Of a stretch of DNA of 64,000 nt, positions 10,476 through 21,368 are shown piece after piece. Every line of letters begins with the position of its first letter. The first letter of the stretch is position 1. The notes under the pieces are model-generated. The model did not search any database. It was given only the letters and a program-made list of their open reading frames with translations, and was not told the DNA's origin. The translations under genes and the position numbers were made by a program. The DNA comes from Prorocentrum cordatum (taxonomy: Eukaryota > Sar > Dinophyceae > Prorocentrales > Prorocentraceae): positions 62,001 to 126,000 of the forward strand of contig CAUYUJ010013869.1 in the NCBI GenBank assembly GCA_963575745.1, given 5' to 3'.

Positions 10476-11350
10476 GCCGTCCCCTGACTCTTAGCTGCCA
10501 AGTGCGTGGTGCTACGCAGTGAGAGGAACATTGAATAACTTTGCTAGACTACAAGGTATATTCGTCCTGACACACATAAGGCATCAACTGATTATGTTTT
10601 TCTGTGGTTTAATGGTATAAGTTTTTCGTTTGGTTTAACGACTGTCTCTGCCCTCATAGTTTCACGATTGCCCCCCTCATTATTGCACGACTGTCCCCCA
10701 CATGGGGTTTCACAAATGCCTCCCCCCCTCGTGGTTCCGTGGACAACCCAAACCCAAACCCAAACCCAACCTACATCAACTTCTGTATTGGAAACCCAAA
10801 CTACCCTGTGGGGGCTGTGGTGCCCGTGAGACTTGTGGGACCTGTGGGGCTTGTTGGACTTGCGAGCCCTGCAGGACGTGTGGGACCTGTTGGGTCCGCG
10901 GGGCTGAAGGACCGCCTGGAACTTCCTCGCAATACACACCTAAATGAGGCTCCCCAAAAAAATAACATGCACCTCAAAACAAACAAAACAATCCCAAGCC
11001 AGAAAACCACACACGCCCATACAATATATGTCATTAAATTGTTCAGGGGACTAATGATGTAATAGTAACCGTCTTAACAATATATTGAGCAATTAAGGAG
11101 CCTATCTTGGAGCATCGGGAACCCTCCTGGAGCCAGCCTGGGCGAAAGAAGCCCCTGGGGGGGAGAGGGCTGGTACCCTTGCCCGAAGGGAAGAGGGTCT
11201 TGGTAAGAGAAAAGAAAGATATCGCTAGCCGTGTTAGTGCAGACGCACGAGAGCACGGCACAGTGGGTGACATCAGACACAATAATCAACAGGAGCGGCA
11301 CCACCAGCAGCGCGATCAGCAACCCATAGCAAGAGCAGCACCAGCACCAG
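10476..11350. other. spacer with CCCAAA and TGTGGGACC repeats
   Basis: (CCCAAA)4 lies at about 10745-10770. 10805-10905 holds degenerate 9-12-bp repeats (CTTGTGGGACCTGTGGGG) that read as collagen-like Gly-Pro-Val or Thr-Cys-Gly in different frames. A GC hairpin (CCCTTGCCCGAAGGG, 11177-11191) resembles the one near 8520. No gene is supported. Confidence 0.5.
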
Positions 11351-11365
11351 CATGACAAGCACCAG

Positions 11366-11387
11366 TAAGTGGCGTCGTTGGCTCAAG
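11366..11387 (+). other. relict spliced leader upstream of the cytosine methyltransferase
   Basis: 15 of 22 positions match the dinoflagellate SL, including the intact 3' ten bases TTGGCTCAAG (11378-11387). It lies 59 nt before the ATG, a normal 5' UTR length. Confidence 0.65.
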
Positions 11388-11446
11388 CCTGGGCCACCGA
11401 CCGATTGCAGCGCAGGTTCCCTGACGCTGGATCCCGAATCTCAGTG

Positions 11447-12838
11447 ATGGACCTCGACGAGCTCCTGCCGGACGAGGTGCCTCAGCCCAAGCCCCAGCCC
11501 AAGCGTCAGCCCCAGTCCAAGCTGGTGAAGCCGAAGGCAAAACCCAAGCCCCAGCCCAAGCGTCAGCCCCAGTCCAAGAAGTCTACCTCGTCGGAGAAGC
11601 CTTCGACAAACAAACCCGTCAAGAAGACTACTGACAAGAAGAATACCGACAAGAAGAAGAATACCGACAAGAAGAAGGCCGTCAAGAAGGCCGTCAAGAA
11701 GAATACCGACAAGAAGAAGAAAAGCAGACGTGATCCGTCACCGTGCTCGTCTTCTTCATCCTCCGAGGGGGCCGTGCTCTTGCGCCTGGGGACGTTCTTC
11801 AGCGGGCTGGAAACTCCATCGGTCGCCTTGAACCAGATCGGCCTGCCACACAAGTTAGAGTTTGCGATTGAGCTAGAGGACTGCCTGCGGACCCTCATCT
11901 ACCAGACGTGGCACCCCACGGAGCTGCACTCGGATGTGAATTCTGTCGACATGAAGGCTTTGCCCGACGTCGACATCGCTGTTGGGGGAGCTCCGTGCCA
12001 GCCATTTGCCAAGGGTGGCTCATTGAAAGGCATGGAGGATCCACGGGGGCGTCTCGTCTACAAGATGGTCGAGTACGTGGAGGCCAAGGCCAAGGCTAAT
12101 CTTCCATTGCCGCGCGCCCTCCTCATGGAGCAGTCCAAGACCTTGAAGAACAAGTGGAGCGACGTTTACGACAACATCAAATCTCGTCTTACCAAGCTAG
12201 GCTACCGCTTCAAGTCGACCTTCGTCAATACCAACCTCCATGGAATACCCCAATCACGCGAACGGCTTTACATGGTGGCCTACTTCAAGGTGCACAAGTT
12301 CCACTTTCCCGAGGAGTTGAAGACAACCATTCCCATTGAGAAGATGTTGCACCCGATGTGGCAGACCGACTTGAAGACCACGCTTGTCCCAACAAACGCA
12401 GTGGCGCGGATTGACCAGGCCCGCAAGGAAGCGGCGGACAGCGGCTACAACCCCGACGTCGACACCGTCTTCGTCGACCTAGACTCGTCAGAGCGTTTCT
12501 GGAGTTGGAAGGTTGATGAGAGCATGACGTTGACGAGAAGGCGATGTGAGGGTGGCGGCTGGTTCATGACGAACCGCGGTCGCCGGCAGACTGTCCGTGA
12601 GATGCTCGCGATGCAAGGGATCGTCCCGCGTAGTCTGGGGGGCACAACTTGCATGTCTAGGACGGCGCTGCTGTCTGCGATCGGCAATGCCATGTCAGTC
12701 AACGTACTGGAGCGGATCCTGCCCCGCATCGCCTGGTCCATCGGTAAGCTGCCCCAGAAGATGCACGACGTCTGGGATGATGAGTCCTGGGCGCTGAGGG
12801 GAGGCCGTTTCAATGACGAGTCATCGTGGTTTCTCTGA
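11447..12838 (+). CDS. DNA cytosine-5 methyltransferase
   Basis: Encodes 463 residues in one exon. It should transfer methyl groups from SAM to cytosine C5 in DNA. Residues 1-100 are a basic, low-complexity arm with PKPQPKRQPQSK repeated twice and several KKNTDKKK units, then a Ser run. It could bind DNA or carry a nuclear signal. The catalytic domain follows: motif I LGTFFSG (FFSG at residues 117-120), motif IV GGAPCQPF with catalytic Cys184, and motif VI with Glu228, but written MEQS instead of the usual ENV. Motif VIII is IPQSRERLYMV (about 267-277), motif IX is RQTVREMLAMQGI, and motif X is IGNAMSVNV (Asn414). The target-recognition region lies between motifs VIII and IX. All core motifs are in family order, so it may be active. 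There are no CXXC, BAH or chromo domains, so it resembles bacterial, phage or retrotransposon-borne enzymes rather than maintenance DNMT1. The ATG at 11447 is chosen because the open frame upstream runs into the SL relic. Confidence 0.93.
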   Translation: MDLDELLPDEVPQPKPQPKRQPQSKLVKPKAKPKPQPKRQPQSKKSTSSEKPSTNKPVKKTTDKKNTDKKKNTDKKKAVKKAVKKNTDKKKKSRRDPSPCSSSSSSEGAVLLRLGTFFSGLETPSVALNQIGLPHKLEFAIELEDCLRTLIYQTWHPTELHSDVNSVDMKALPDVDIAVGGAPCQPFAKGGSLKGMEDPRGRLVYKMVEYVEAKAKANLPLPRALLMEQSKTLKNKWSDVYDNIKSRLTKLGYRFKSTFVNTNLHGIPQSRERLYMVAYFKVHKFHFPEELKTTIPIEKMLHPMWQTDLKTTLVPTNAVARIDQARKEAADSGYNPDVDTVFVDLDSSERFWSWKVDESMTLTRRRCEGGGWFMTNRGRRQTVREMLAMQGIVPRSLGGTTCMSRTALLSAIGNAMSVNVLERILPRIAWSIGKLPQKMHDVWDDESWALRGGRFNDESSWFL

Positions 12839-13329
12839 GTGAGGGCTGGCGATTCCAATATGTTGCTAGGGCAGTGGCTAAGTACAGGAGGAAGTATGCA
12901 TAAAATTTACAGCTCTAGCAATTTGATTGGGAGTTGCGCGTGGCTGAGGCTAGCGCGAGGCTGAGACCTCCCTGCCTCTGCGAACAAAGGCTTAGCGACG
13001 GACCAGGGCGAAAATCAACGCGGCTTCCGCCTAGTACCGCCAACCCTGCCTTGTTGCGTTTTGCTTGGCTTGGCTTGTGGTGCCTCTCTGGCGGGGTGGA
13101 GTCTCGGGCCCTCTGGCTGCGCGCGAGGCCCTGCTGGGCCTGGGGGGCTTCGGCTTGAAAATTGTTCCGGAGCGTGTTGGGTTTTAGGATTATTGGGCCA
13201 TGCGCTGGGCATTCTGGGCACGTCGAGGCTTCGAGCCAAGGGGAGGCCCCGTAACCGCATAAGCATGCAGCACGACGGCCAGCAACACGTGCAGGAGCCA
13301 ACATCCACATCACGAATGGCAAACGTAGC
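12839..13329. other. 3' flank and spacer, nothing recognised
   Basis: Unique sequence following the methyltransferase stop. No repeat or coding region identified. Confidence 0.4.
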
Positions 13330-14008
13330 AACGCAACAGTCAGACTCAGCAGTTGTCGCGGAAAGTCGTGGTGGTATGCGTATACGGCGTATAAAGACGC
13401 ATAACAGACACATGCACGTATACAACCTCATATCCATAAGCAATTGCAGCATGCGCGCAATCACGGAAACCCATGAATGCATATACACGTACATACGTGG
13501 ATGCATACCCGTGCGGATTCCTAACATATACGTTCACATATATACCCACATGGGCACACACGTCAAACGCATGCATGGATCTATGGAGCGATACACATAC
13601 GCGTATGCATACATGCACATGATCTCGCTATCGCACATATAGGCGTACATATATGTAAATGCCCAACCCTACACGAACGCGGGCATGTATGCACACCCTG
13701 GCTATACTTTGTATATGTGGATCGATTCGCATTCGCGAACGTACACATAAACGTATACACGCATATACGTGTACTATCCGTACATGTACATGTGTGCAGG
13801 GTTACAAAACAGTGTTCGGACATACGTCGATTCCAATGCGTACGCATCATCAAATTCTATCAAATTCTGGCATGTATATATGCATAGTTGCACGAGTAAC
13901 TACATGTATACACGCGCATCTATACATACATGTATTTCTGTGTCTACGTATATATATATATGTATATAGATACGTGTGCGTAAACATAGCTGTACATACA
14001 TATATGTG

Positions 14009-14040
<32 letters not shown>

Positions 14041-14086
14041 ATATATATGTACACATACATGCATACACACATATATACATATATAT

Positions 14087-14117
<31 letters not shown>

Positions 14118-14165
14118 TGTGCCAGCGAGAGGGACATATACAAGTACATACAGAGACAGAGACAT
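13330..14165. repeat. AT-rich CATACGTATA low-complexity block
   Basis: Degenerate (TACA/TATG)n over about 800 bp, (TATG)n at about 14009-14050, and (GA)n at 14091-14120. The bottom-strand Tyr/Ile frames are products of the repeat. Confidence 0.8.
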
Positions 14166-14263
14166 ATGCATAGACAGAGACAGAGATGGAGGACGAGGGG
14201 GAGGAGTCCATGAGCCGACGGGGAGAGCGAAAAACGCTAAACTTTAGCTATGCCCTGGCAAGC

Positions 14264-14352
14264 CGAGCCGGCGCCGGATCCGGCGCCGGCGCCCGAGCCG
14301 GCGCCCGGGCCGAATCCGGCTCCGGCGCCGGCTCTGGCCGGCGCCGGAAAAT
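14264..14352. repeat. GCCGGCGCC palindromic cluster
   Basis: Nearly pure G and C. GGCGCCGG, GGCGCCCG and CCGGCGCCGG recur about eight times, each self-complementary. The cluster can fold into alternative hairpins and is CpG-dense. Confidence 0.7.
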
Positions 14353-14639
14353 TGAATGCCGAGGGGTTGCCGAAAAGCGGCGCCACTCCAATACACATTT
14401 TCCTTTCGACGATGCAAACTTCTGCTCCAAGCGCTTTGGACTGCTGCGTCTCAAGGATAGGTAGAGCAGACATTAAAGGAGGTAAAAGCAAGCACACGAA
14501 CGCTATGGACGCGCGATGAACTGCCACAAACCAGCTTCCCGCCAGATCGGTCCAGAGTGGGAGGGGACGGAGCTGGGCGGGTGAAGGACCACCAGAACAC
14601 TGCTCCAGCGTTTCCTCAGCCCTGGGTCTGCTGTGGGTT

Positions 14640-15000
14640 ATCCCTGTGGTAACTTTTCTGGCACCTAAATAAATATGAATAGATAAATAGATGAACAAGT
14701 AAATACATAAATAAATACATACAAAAACAAATAAAAACATTAATGAATGAGTAAATAAACTCATAAATAAATAACCATTAGAGAAGCACTTCATATTATT
14801 TGTAGTGATGCTTATTGACTGAAGTGTCATATGATTCTGTTCTGCTGTCCTTCACTGCTTTGTTCTGTTGCATTTACATATCTGTTTGCTTATGTTGAGT
14901 TCCTGTTCTCAGTTTACTCAGTTTACCTTGAGTCATTACAGTAATACTATGCAGTTACATTGCATAAATTGAAAAACATTTATTAATGCTACGGGAAAAA
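14640..15000. repeat. AT-rich spacer with (AAATA)n
   Basis: TAAATAAATA and AAATACATA motifs at about 14668-14775, then ordinary AT-rich sequence. No gene supported. Confidence 0.6.
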
Positions 15001-15340
15001 ATGCTACGGTAGGGCACCTTCCTGGGACCCACCTCGCGGATCTGCCCAAATCTGTTTCGACTCCAGATTCGATGATAGTTCGACTCCAGTGCGATTCAAG
15101 GTCGACTAGAATCGACGGACTTCGACGCAGCACCGACGCAGGAGTGGAGCGAGCATGGCTCCAGGAGGCCGGCTGCGGGCGAGGAGGGAAGTGCGAAGGC
15201 GAAGGCCTTCTCGGCAGGCCTGGGGACCTGCGAGCTCTCTGCGAAGGCCCGCCCATCCCACTTCCCCCCCTTCGCTCGCCGCCGAAGAAGGTAGGTCCAG
15301 CCGGGTCGGGGGGATTGGGAAAGGGGGGGTTACGAACTCT

Positions 15341-15467
15341 GCTGCGTGCAGCTGGTTTCGGCCCCACCGAGGGGCCCATGGCCTCGATACATGGCCGCCT
15401 CCGGCGCAGGGGAGGCGCCGGGAAAATCGGCTGCGTGCGCTGCTTTTCACCCCTCCCTTTGCTATCC
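15341..15467 (+). repeat. dispersed repeat, copy 1 (pairs with 45873-46000)
   Basis: GCTGCGTGCAGCTGGTTTCG, then GGCGCC...GGGAAAATC, then CCCTTTGCT matches 45873-46000 along its length (about 75-80% by eye). TGCATGCAGCTGG and the GGCGCCTCC/GGAGGCGCC pair are partly self-complementary. Identity unknown. Confidence 0.65.
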
Positions 15468-17270
15468 CTAAAACAGGGCTAGGATCGGGATAAATCGCTC
15501 CAGAGCGTTCTGTAGCGCTCTCAGAGCGTTCCGGAAGGCTCTGGAGCGGCCGCGGCGCCCCATACATCCTCCAAACCCGCCGATTCTCAGAAATTTCGAA
15601 TTATCCCGATCCGATTTTGTCCCGATCTTCGCGTCGTTTTAATCCCCCCCTCGGCTCGCCGCCGCAGAAGGCCCCCCGAGCGAGCACACTACTCGCCGCT
15701 CGGCGCCGGCGTCCCACCGCGGTCCTCCCTTTGGCTTGCGCTGGGCCGCCCTTCTCGCGACCGCGAGCCAGGCGTGTGCATGCAGCTGCTGACCCCCTCG
15801 GGCTGGCTGCCGAGCGTCTCTCTGGACCGGCAGGGGGAGGCTGCCCGAGAGAGAGAGAGAGAGAGCGAGAGAGAGATAAGAAAAACAACAAAAAGAGCAG
15901 GGAGGCCGCCATAGGGGGGGCACGGGTCCCGGGGGACGCGGGCGCCGAGGTTTTTTTCCCTGGTTTTTTCGGGACCTCGGGGCCCTCCCACGGGCCCCAG
16001 GACTGTGAGAAATTCAGCCCAGGATGAGGATCTCGTCCTGGAGGGGGGGAGGTCCTGGGGTCCAGGACCCGTTGCCCTGGGGGCCCGCTTCCCCCATGCT
16101 CAGGGGAGGAGGGAGGGGGGAGGAGGGAGGGGCAGTGCCAGGGGGGGAATCGGCCCACGGAGGGTGGCAATCGACCCCATCTTGCCCATCGGTTGCCGAT
16201 CGGGGCCTGACAACTCACCCCGCCCAGGAACAGTCGGTTGCGCCATCGGGGGCCTATCGCCGCTCTATCTGCCATGCATCGCCGACTCCAGGTCGACGCT
16301 TTTTCCCCTGAGCCTGTCCCCGCTTCCCTTACCCCCCCCCCCCCCGCACCCCATCCAAGAGGGAGCAGGCATGAGGCAGCAGGGAGGAATGGGGGAGGAG
16401 GCAGGAGGGCAGGGGAGGGAGGCAGAACGGCAAGAAAGGCGGAGCGTGGGCGGAGGGAGTGAGAGCAGAAGCGGCTGGGAAAGTGGGGGGGGGGGCAGTG
16501 GGAGGGGGGGGGGGGGGGGGGGGGACCGCCTCCTCCTCCTTCTCCTTCTCCTCCTCCTCCTCCTCCTCCTCCTCCTCCTCCTCCTGCAAGGCCCAGTGCG
16601 ATCCGATGGATCCGATTCGATACCGGTTCTGAGCCGCCCAGCCCGGATCGACTCCGACACCGCCACGACCCGGTCAGGCCAAAATTGTTTGCGTGGTGCT
16701 GTTGTGCGTCATGCCGCGGCCGCTATGATCCAGTTCCGTGCCGGTGCGGCGCGCACTTCCACCTCACTGACGGCATAATCAACGCATGTCTTCTTCGTCC
16801 CTCGCTCCTCACCATTTTCCTCCACGCCCTGGTCATATGCATCCGCCTTCCTTCAACCTCCTGTCTTCTTGTTCCTTCCTTTCTGTCTCTTCCTCCGTAT
16901 CTTTCGTTTCATACCTCCCTTCTTCCCGTTCTTCCCTCCCGCATCCATACTTCCATCTCCTTCCCTTTCTCCCCTCCTTCTCCTCTTCCTCCCCCTCCTC
17001 CTCCTCATTCCCCTTCTCCTCTCTCTCCCCCTCCGCCACCCCCCGCTTTTATCTACCCCATCTCCTCTCCTCTGTTCCCTCGCTCCTGTTCTCCTGCTTC
17101 CTCCCACGATAGGGCCGGGAGGGCCAGGAGAACGTGTTCGTGTCCATCAGGAGCTTTCGGCGTCCCCCGCGCGCGTCCTGCCAGTTCAGCGCGGAGGGCG
17201 TGGGAGCGCTGGGCCCACGTATGGACGGCGGCCTCCTCCTCTTCCTCCTCCTCTTCGACCTCCTCCTCCT
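15468..17270. other. spacer with homopolymers and pyrimidine tracts
   Basis: (GA)n at 15849-15876, a C run near 16330, G runs at about 16488-16525, (CTC)n at 16532-16585, and a long pyrimidine-rich block at 16790-17110. (CTC)n at 17230-17270 leads into the decayed LINE. Open frames are composition artefacts. Confidence 0.55.
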
Positions 17271-17292
17271 TCTCTAGCCGTTCTGGCTCATA
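17271..17292 (+). other. relict spliced leader at the 5' end of the decayed LINE
   Basis: 16 of 22 positions match the SL, including TAGCC and TGGCTCA. It directly follows a (CTC)n tract, exactly as in the intact LINE. Confidence 0.65.
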
Positions 17293-17451
17293 TTGATTTT
17301 GAGCATGGTCGTGCGAAGTTCAGAACGACGCTGCGCCACCGAGCCTTCTGGATTCGTCTTTCCAGTCTACCGTGTGCAAGTGGCGTCTGCTCCCGCTTTC
17401 AGCATACAGTACGCAAGCGGCGCCTGCTCTCGTGTCAACCGTTCCGCAGTC

Positions 17452-18553
17452 ATGTCGGGGCCCTGCGCCCAGAGGAAGGCACCCAACCGTCCGACCTGTT
17501 GGACGTGTCGGGCGTGCGGCTGTGGGAAGAACAAAATGGACAGGTGGTGGTACAAGCACTGCAAGTCAGGTTTCGTCTTTGAGGGTGGTTCGCTGTTTTT
17601 TGATCGCGTTGGCCATGGTGAGTATCAAGCTTGGTCTGTGCAGCTTCCTCTCCTTGTCGGCCCCCATCGGCTTTCCAGCGGATGGTTTGCACTCCCTTCG
17701 CGTGGTAAGATCAACACCGACGGACTCACGATGGACGAACTCTCTTCCTTGCAGGCGATCGCCACGAAACAATGGCAGTCCGAGTTGGCAAAGGCGCACG
17801 AGAACGCTAAACGAGTTCTGCAAGCCAGCTTGGTGCCCAAGCCAGGGGCCAGCTGGCACACCCGTGCTTCGCAGGCCTAGTCTTAATGAGTTGAAGAAGC
17901 GCCTGCACAAGGAACTCGACAAGCTCGGCCGCTGGCAGAAAGAAGCTCAGGAGCTCCAGGACTGCATTCGTGCGCTGTCGTCTGGGTTGGACGAGAACGA
18001 AACGACGCGCCAAGATCTCGTGGGTCAGATCAGGGACGAAGTCGCTCGCGAGCCTGCTGCTGAGTAGGCCAAGCCACGAGCCATCAGTATCAAGGCCCTC
18101 GTGGAGGGCGACGAGCTCAACCATCAGTTCCATGATGACCTGTTCACGAGCTTGGGCGAGTATGACCCCACGGCCGAGGACCAGTCGCAGCTCGCTGACA
18201 GGAAGAAGTTGCTGCAGACGGGCTTTCTGGACATGGCCAAGACACTCCTGGACGAGGCGGCGTCAAAGTTCCAGAAAACCAGAGAGAAACATCAGCAGCG
18301 CCTTGCTCGGATGTCCAAGCAGAAGAGGCGAGCCGAGGATGGCGTCGACGCAGCAGGGGCACCAATCCCCCGCGCCGCGGCAGCGGGATGCGCAGAGGGT
18401 GAGGCCGCAGGCCAGGCCGCTGGCCCCGCAGGCGATGCAGGAGGAGCTGATGCAGGCTTGGAGGCCAACGTTGCGCCGCCCTCTGGGGCCAGCCCTGGGC
18501 CGCGCACCCGCCTTCGCCGCGCATTGGGGGACCGGCCCCCACAGGGCAACTGA
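17452..18553 (+). pseudogene. LINE ORF1 remnant (zinc motif plus coiled coil)
   Basis: MSGPCAQRKAPNRPTCWTC begins a Cys-rich motif with CxxC, WW and HCK. It resembles the CxxC/WW/CxxC motif of ORF1 at 52788. A helical segment rich in Lys, Glu and Leu follows (NELKKRLHKELDKLGRWQKE, then LADRKKLLQTGFLDMAKTLL). Continuity needs one frame change near 17875 and is interrupted by an in-frame TAG at 18065-18067. A good donor (GGTGAGT at 17617) and acceptor (CTTGCAG ending 17755) would also allow an intron. The ATG lies 159 nt after the SL relic, close to the 152 nt of the intact element. Confidence 0.6.
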
Positions 18554-19066
18554 GACCCCCGTCCAGGCCCACGGGCGGGGGGCGCAGCTCCGGCTCAGTT
18601 TAGGCATTCCTCGGGCGAGCCTTCAATAGGCCGAGGGTTTTGTACAAGGGACCAGGCGGTCTCATCGCGCGTCGGCGCGGGCCCCAGTTTTGATGCCTCC
18701 CAGGTGCCACGGACGCCGTCCCAGGATCGTTTCAGCTTCGCCGTGAACGCCACATCATGTGGTCCGTGCCAGGCATGGCTTCGAGGGACCCAGGCCCATG
18801 CGGCGGCCGCTCAGGAACGCCATCCCTTTTTTTCGGAATCCTGCAGCAGTGCGCAGGCCTGGTAATTGCGCAATGGTTGGAAGGGAATGTCCCCCCCTGC
18901 GCGCCCAGGTGTCGGCGAGGGCAGCTCGGGCGGAGTGGCGATCTTAGCTCCTAATTCACCCGCTACCAAACCAAACTTCGGAAGTCGCCCCAGCTCGAGC
19001 GGTGGCTGGAGTCGTTCATCTTCCAGGGGGCCATGATCGCCGAATTCCAATGTTTTTTTATGTATT

Positions 19067-19564
19067 GTGTTATGGCCCGAGGGACTCGCGAACAGACGGG
19101 TGGACATCATGAGCGCTATCGGAAGCCTTCGAGACATCCACGCCTCCGAAATGATGATCGCCGGAGATTGCAACACGTGTCCACATATTATTATTTCTAG
19201 CGGGTTCCCCGAGCGGCCTTCGGGGCAGCCGCTCGCGCCTGACTGCGACGGCGCGCGCCATGCCGCTGGATGGGTGAGAATGCTCGATGTCTTTGTCGCC
19301 TCCAAAGGCTGTGCGAGGACGGCCGAGGAAGCATCGGTCGCGCGCGAATCACGCATCGCCCCGCACTTGCCAGCGCGGCTGGTTCTTCACGAAAGCGCTG
19401 CTTCCCTGCAGGCGCCGGTGTTCGACGGGCCCCCACCCCGTCCCCGCGGCTCGCCCCGTCGGCCCTGCGACGGGGGCCCCCCAACCTTGGAAACGAGCGG
19501 GGGCTTTGGGAAGAGATATGTTGCCCAGGCTTGTTCCTGGCCAGTCGACCCAGGGCCCCCCTGA
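19067..19564 (+). pseudogene. LINE ORF2 remnant: endonuclease region
   Basis: MMIAGDCNTCP corresponds to the GDFN motif of APE-type endonucleases, and MLDVFVASKGCARTAEEASV to the following D-F/M-V/F-S segment. The flanking parts are in other frames. Not functional. Confidence 0.45.
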
Positions 19565-20410
19565 GGCCCTCGCGCGTTTGTGCCGCATGTGGAATGAGCT
19601 TGCCGAGTGCAACGTCGCCGAGACGCCCCATGCTAAGCCCCCCGATGCGGCGCTAGAAGTCGCCCCCCATCGGTTGAAATGGGCCCCCGTGTCCCGCGCG
19701 AAACCCAGCGAAGTTGTCCGCCCTGCCCTCTTCGGAACCGAATGGTTGGCCAACGCGTTCCGTCAGTGGGGAAGCGCCAAGATGGGCCCCCCTTAAGGCC
19801 AGCTGCGCGCCTCCCTTCTCGGAGGCCCTCTGCGGGGCATTCCGAAGTTTCTTTCGGCTCATGCTGCCCTTTGGCAGAGGTGCCGGAGGAGCGCGGGCCC
19901 GTGTTATCCCGATCCCCACGTCTTGCCCGATGGGCGTTCGAAGCCGCATGTCAGAACGGCCCCTGCGAGCCAAGCTGGCGCCGCAAAAAGGCCAGGGCAC
20001 AGCCCGATGCCGACCCTCGCAGTGAGAACGACTTCGAGCCAGCTGAGTGCGACGACACCGAGCTGCTCGAGGACATCCCCCGCAAGCGGAGCAGATCGCT
20101 GCAAGGATCCAGGCCATTCTCGTGGAAGGAATGGTTCTTGACTGACATCGAGAAGGGAGGAGACCCGCCCACGTCGCTAGAAAGCCCGCGGCGGGCTGGA
20201 AGGCGACGACTACCCAGTCTTCCGCGGGCGTCAGGGAGAACCCAGGCCGTTTTGTTCTCGGGCATCTGGGAGGCCGGACCTCGGGCCTTGGGCGTTGCCA
20301 AGTCCATCCAGGAGCACCCCCCTTAGCTCTGGCTTCACAAGAGAAGTCTCGAGGCAATAGTCCACGAGGAATGCGCGTGCCCAGGATGGATTCCGCATGA
20401 AACGCTGTTC

Positions 20411-21313
20411 TTGGATGCAGACCACTGCCTCGAGATAGTCCCCGTCATGCTGCAGATTATGGAATCCATCTCGCGCGTGCCTCTGCAGCTCCAGATCGCG
20501 CAGGTCATCCTGCGGGTGAAGCCGCGCGGCGGCTACCACCCCATTGGTTCTTTTTGCTTGCTATACCGCACCCTGGGGAGACGCCGTCGACTTCGCGCCC
20601 ATCAATGGGGGGTTCGTTTCGCCAGCCCGCACTTCGCGGGGCAGGCCGTTCACGGGGGCCACGGACGTTGTCAGGCGGCAAATGGCGAGGTCCGAGGCGG
20701 CCATCTCCGGAGGGGGAGTTTCTGCGACCGCTTTTTGGGGCGCGACGAAATTTCACGAAGGCGTCTCCGTGGAGAGGCTGGAGGCTCACTGTGCCAACAT
20801 CCAGTTCCCTCCTGCCTTATGCAAGTCGTCTCTCTCCGCTTGCCGTTCGGCCAGATGCATGAGCATGGGCTGCCTGGTGGCGGGCCGCCTTTCCCCATGG
20901 AGAGGAGTTATCGCAGGATGCAGCTCCGCTACCTCGCACGTCCGGGTCTACTGCGTCGTGTCGGGGACCACTCCATCGACAGTTTCGACATGCCCCCCCC
21001 CCCCCCCCCCTCCAGCACGCAACTGGATCCATGCATCGATGACAGCGGCGTCTCCGCCACGGGCACTGCCAGCCATGTCGGCGCCAGTTTGAAGAATGCG
21101 TCCGTTAGCATCCACAGCGATATTGTTTCAGATATGGAGCGCGGCATGTCGCGCGACAACGCTGCCTTTGTTACCTCCAGCAGGGGTGCGAAGGAGCAGC
21201 TCTGCAGTTTCCTCGGCCCCTTGGCTGGATTGTTACCTCCAGCAGGGGTGCGAAGGAGCAGCTCTGCAGTTTCCTCGGCCCCTTGGCTGGAGAGCCCACC
21301 GATAGCGCGGTGA
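20411..21313 (+). pseudogene. LINE ORF2 remnant: reverse transcriptase region
   Basis: ILRVKPRGGYHPIGSFCLLYR is the finger motif before the palm. In a second frame, SATAFWGATKFHEGVSVERL corresponds to motif A and GVIAGCSSATSHVRVYCV to motif B. Back in the first frame, LDPCIDDSG (Asp pair encoded at 21038-21043) corresponds to the YADD motif. The catalytic Asp pair survives but the frames do not connect. Confidence 0.6.
21169..21291 (+). repeat. 62-bp perfect tandem duplication in the RT remnant
   Basis: A 61-bp segment starting TGTTACCTCCAGCAGGGGTG occurs at 21169-21229 and again at 21231-21291 without a visible difference. Since the surrounding ORF is decayed, the duplication must be recent. 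Confidence 0.9.
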
Positions 21314-21368
21314 CGCGGCTGGCAGGCTCAGGAGAATCGGAGAACGCAGCGGGAAGTTCAAAATCAGA

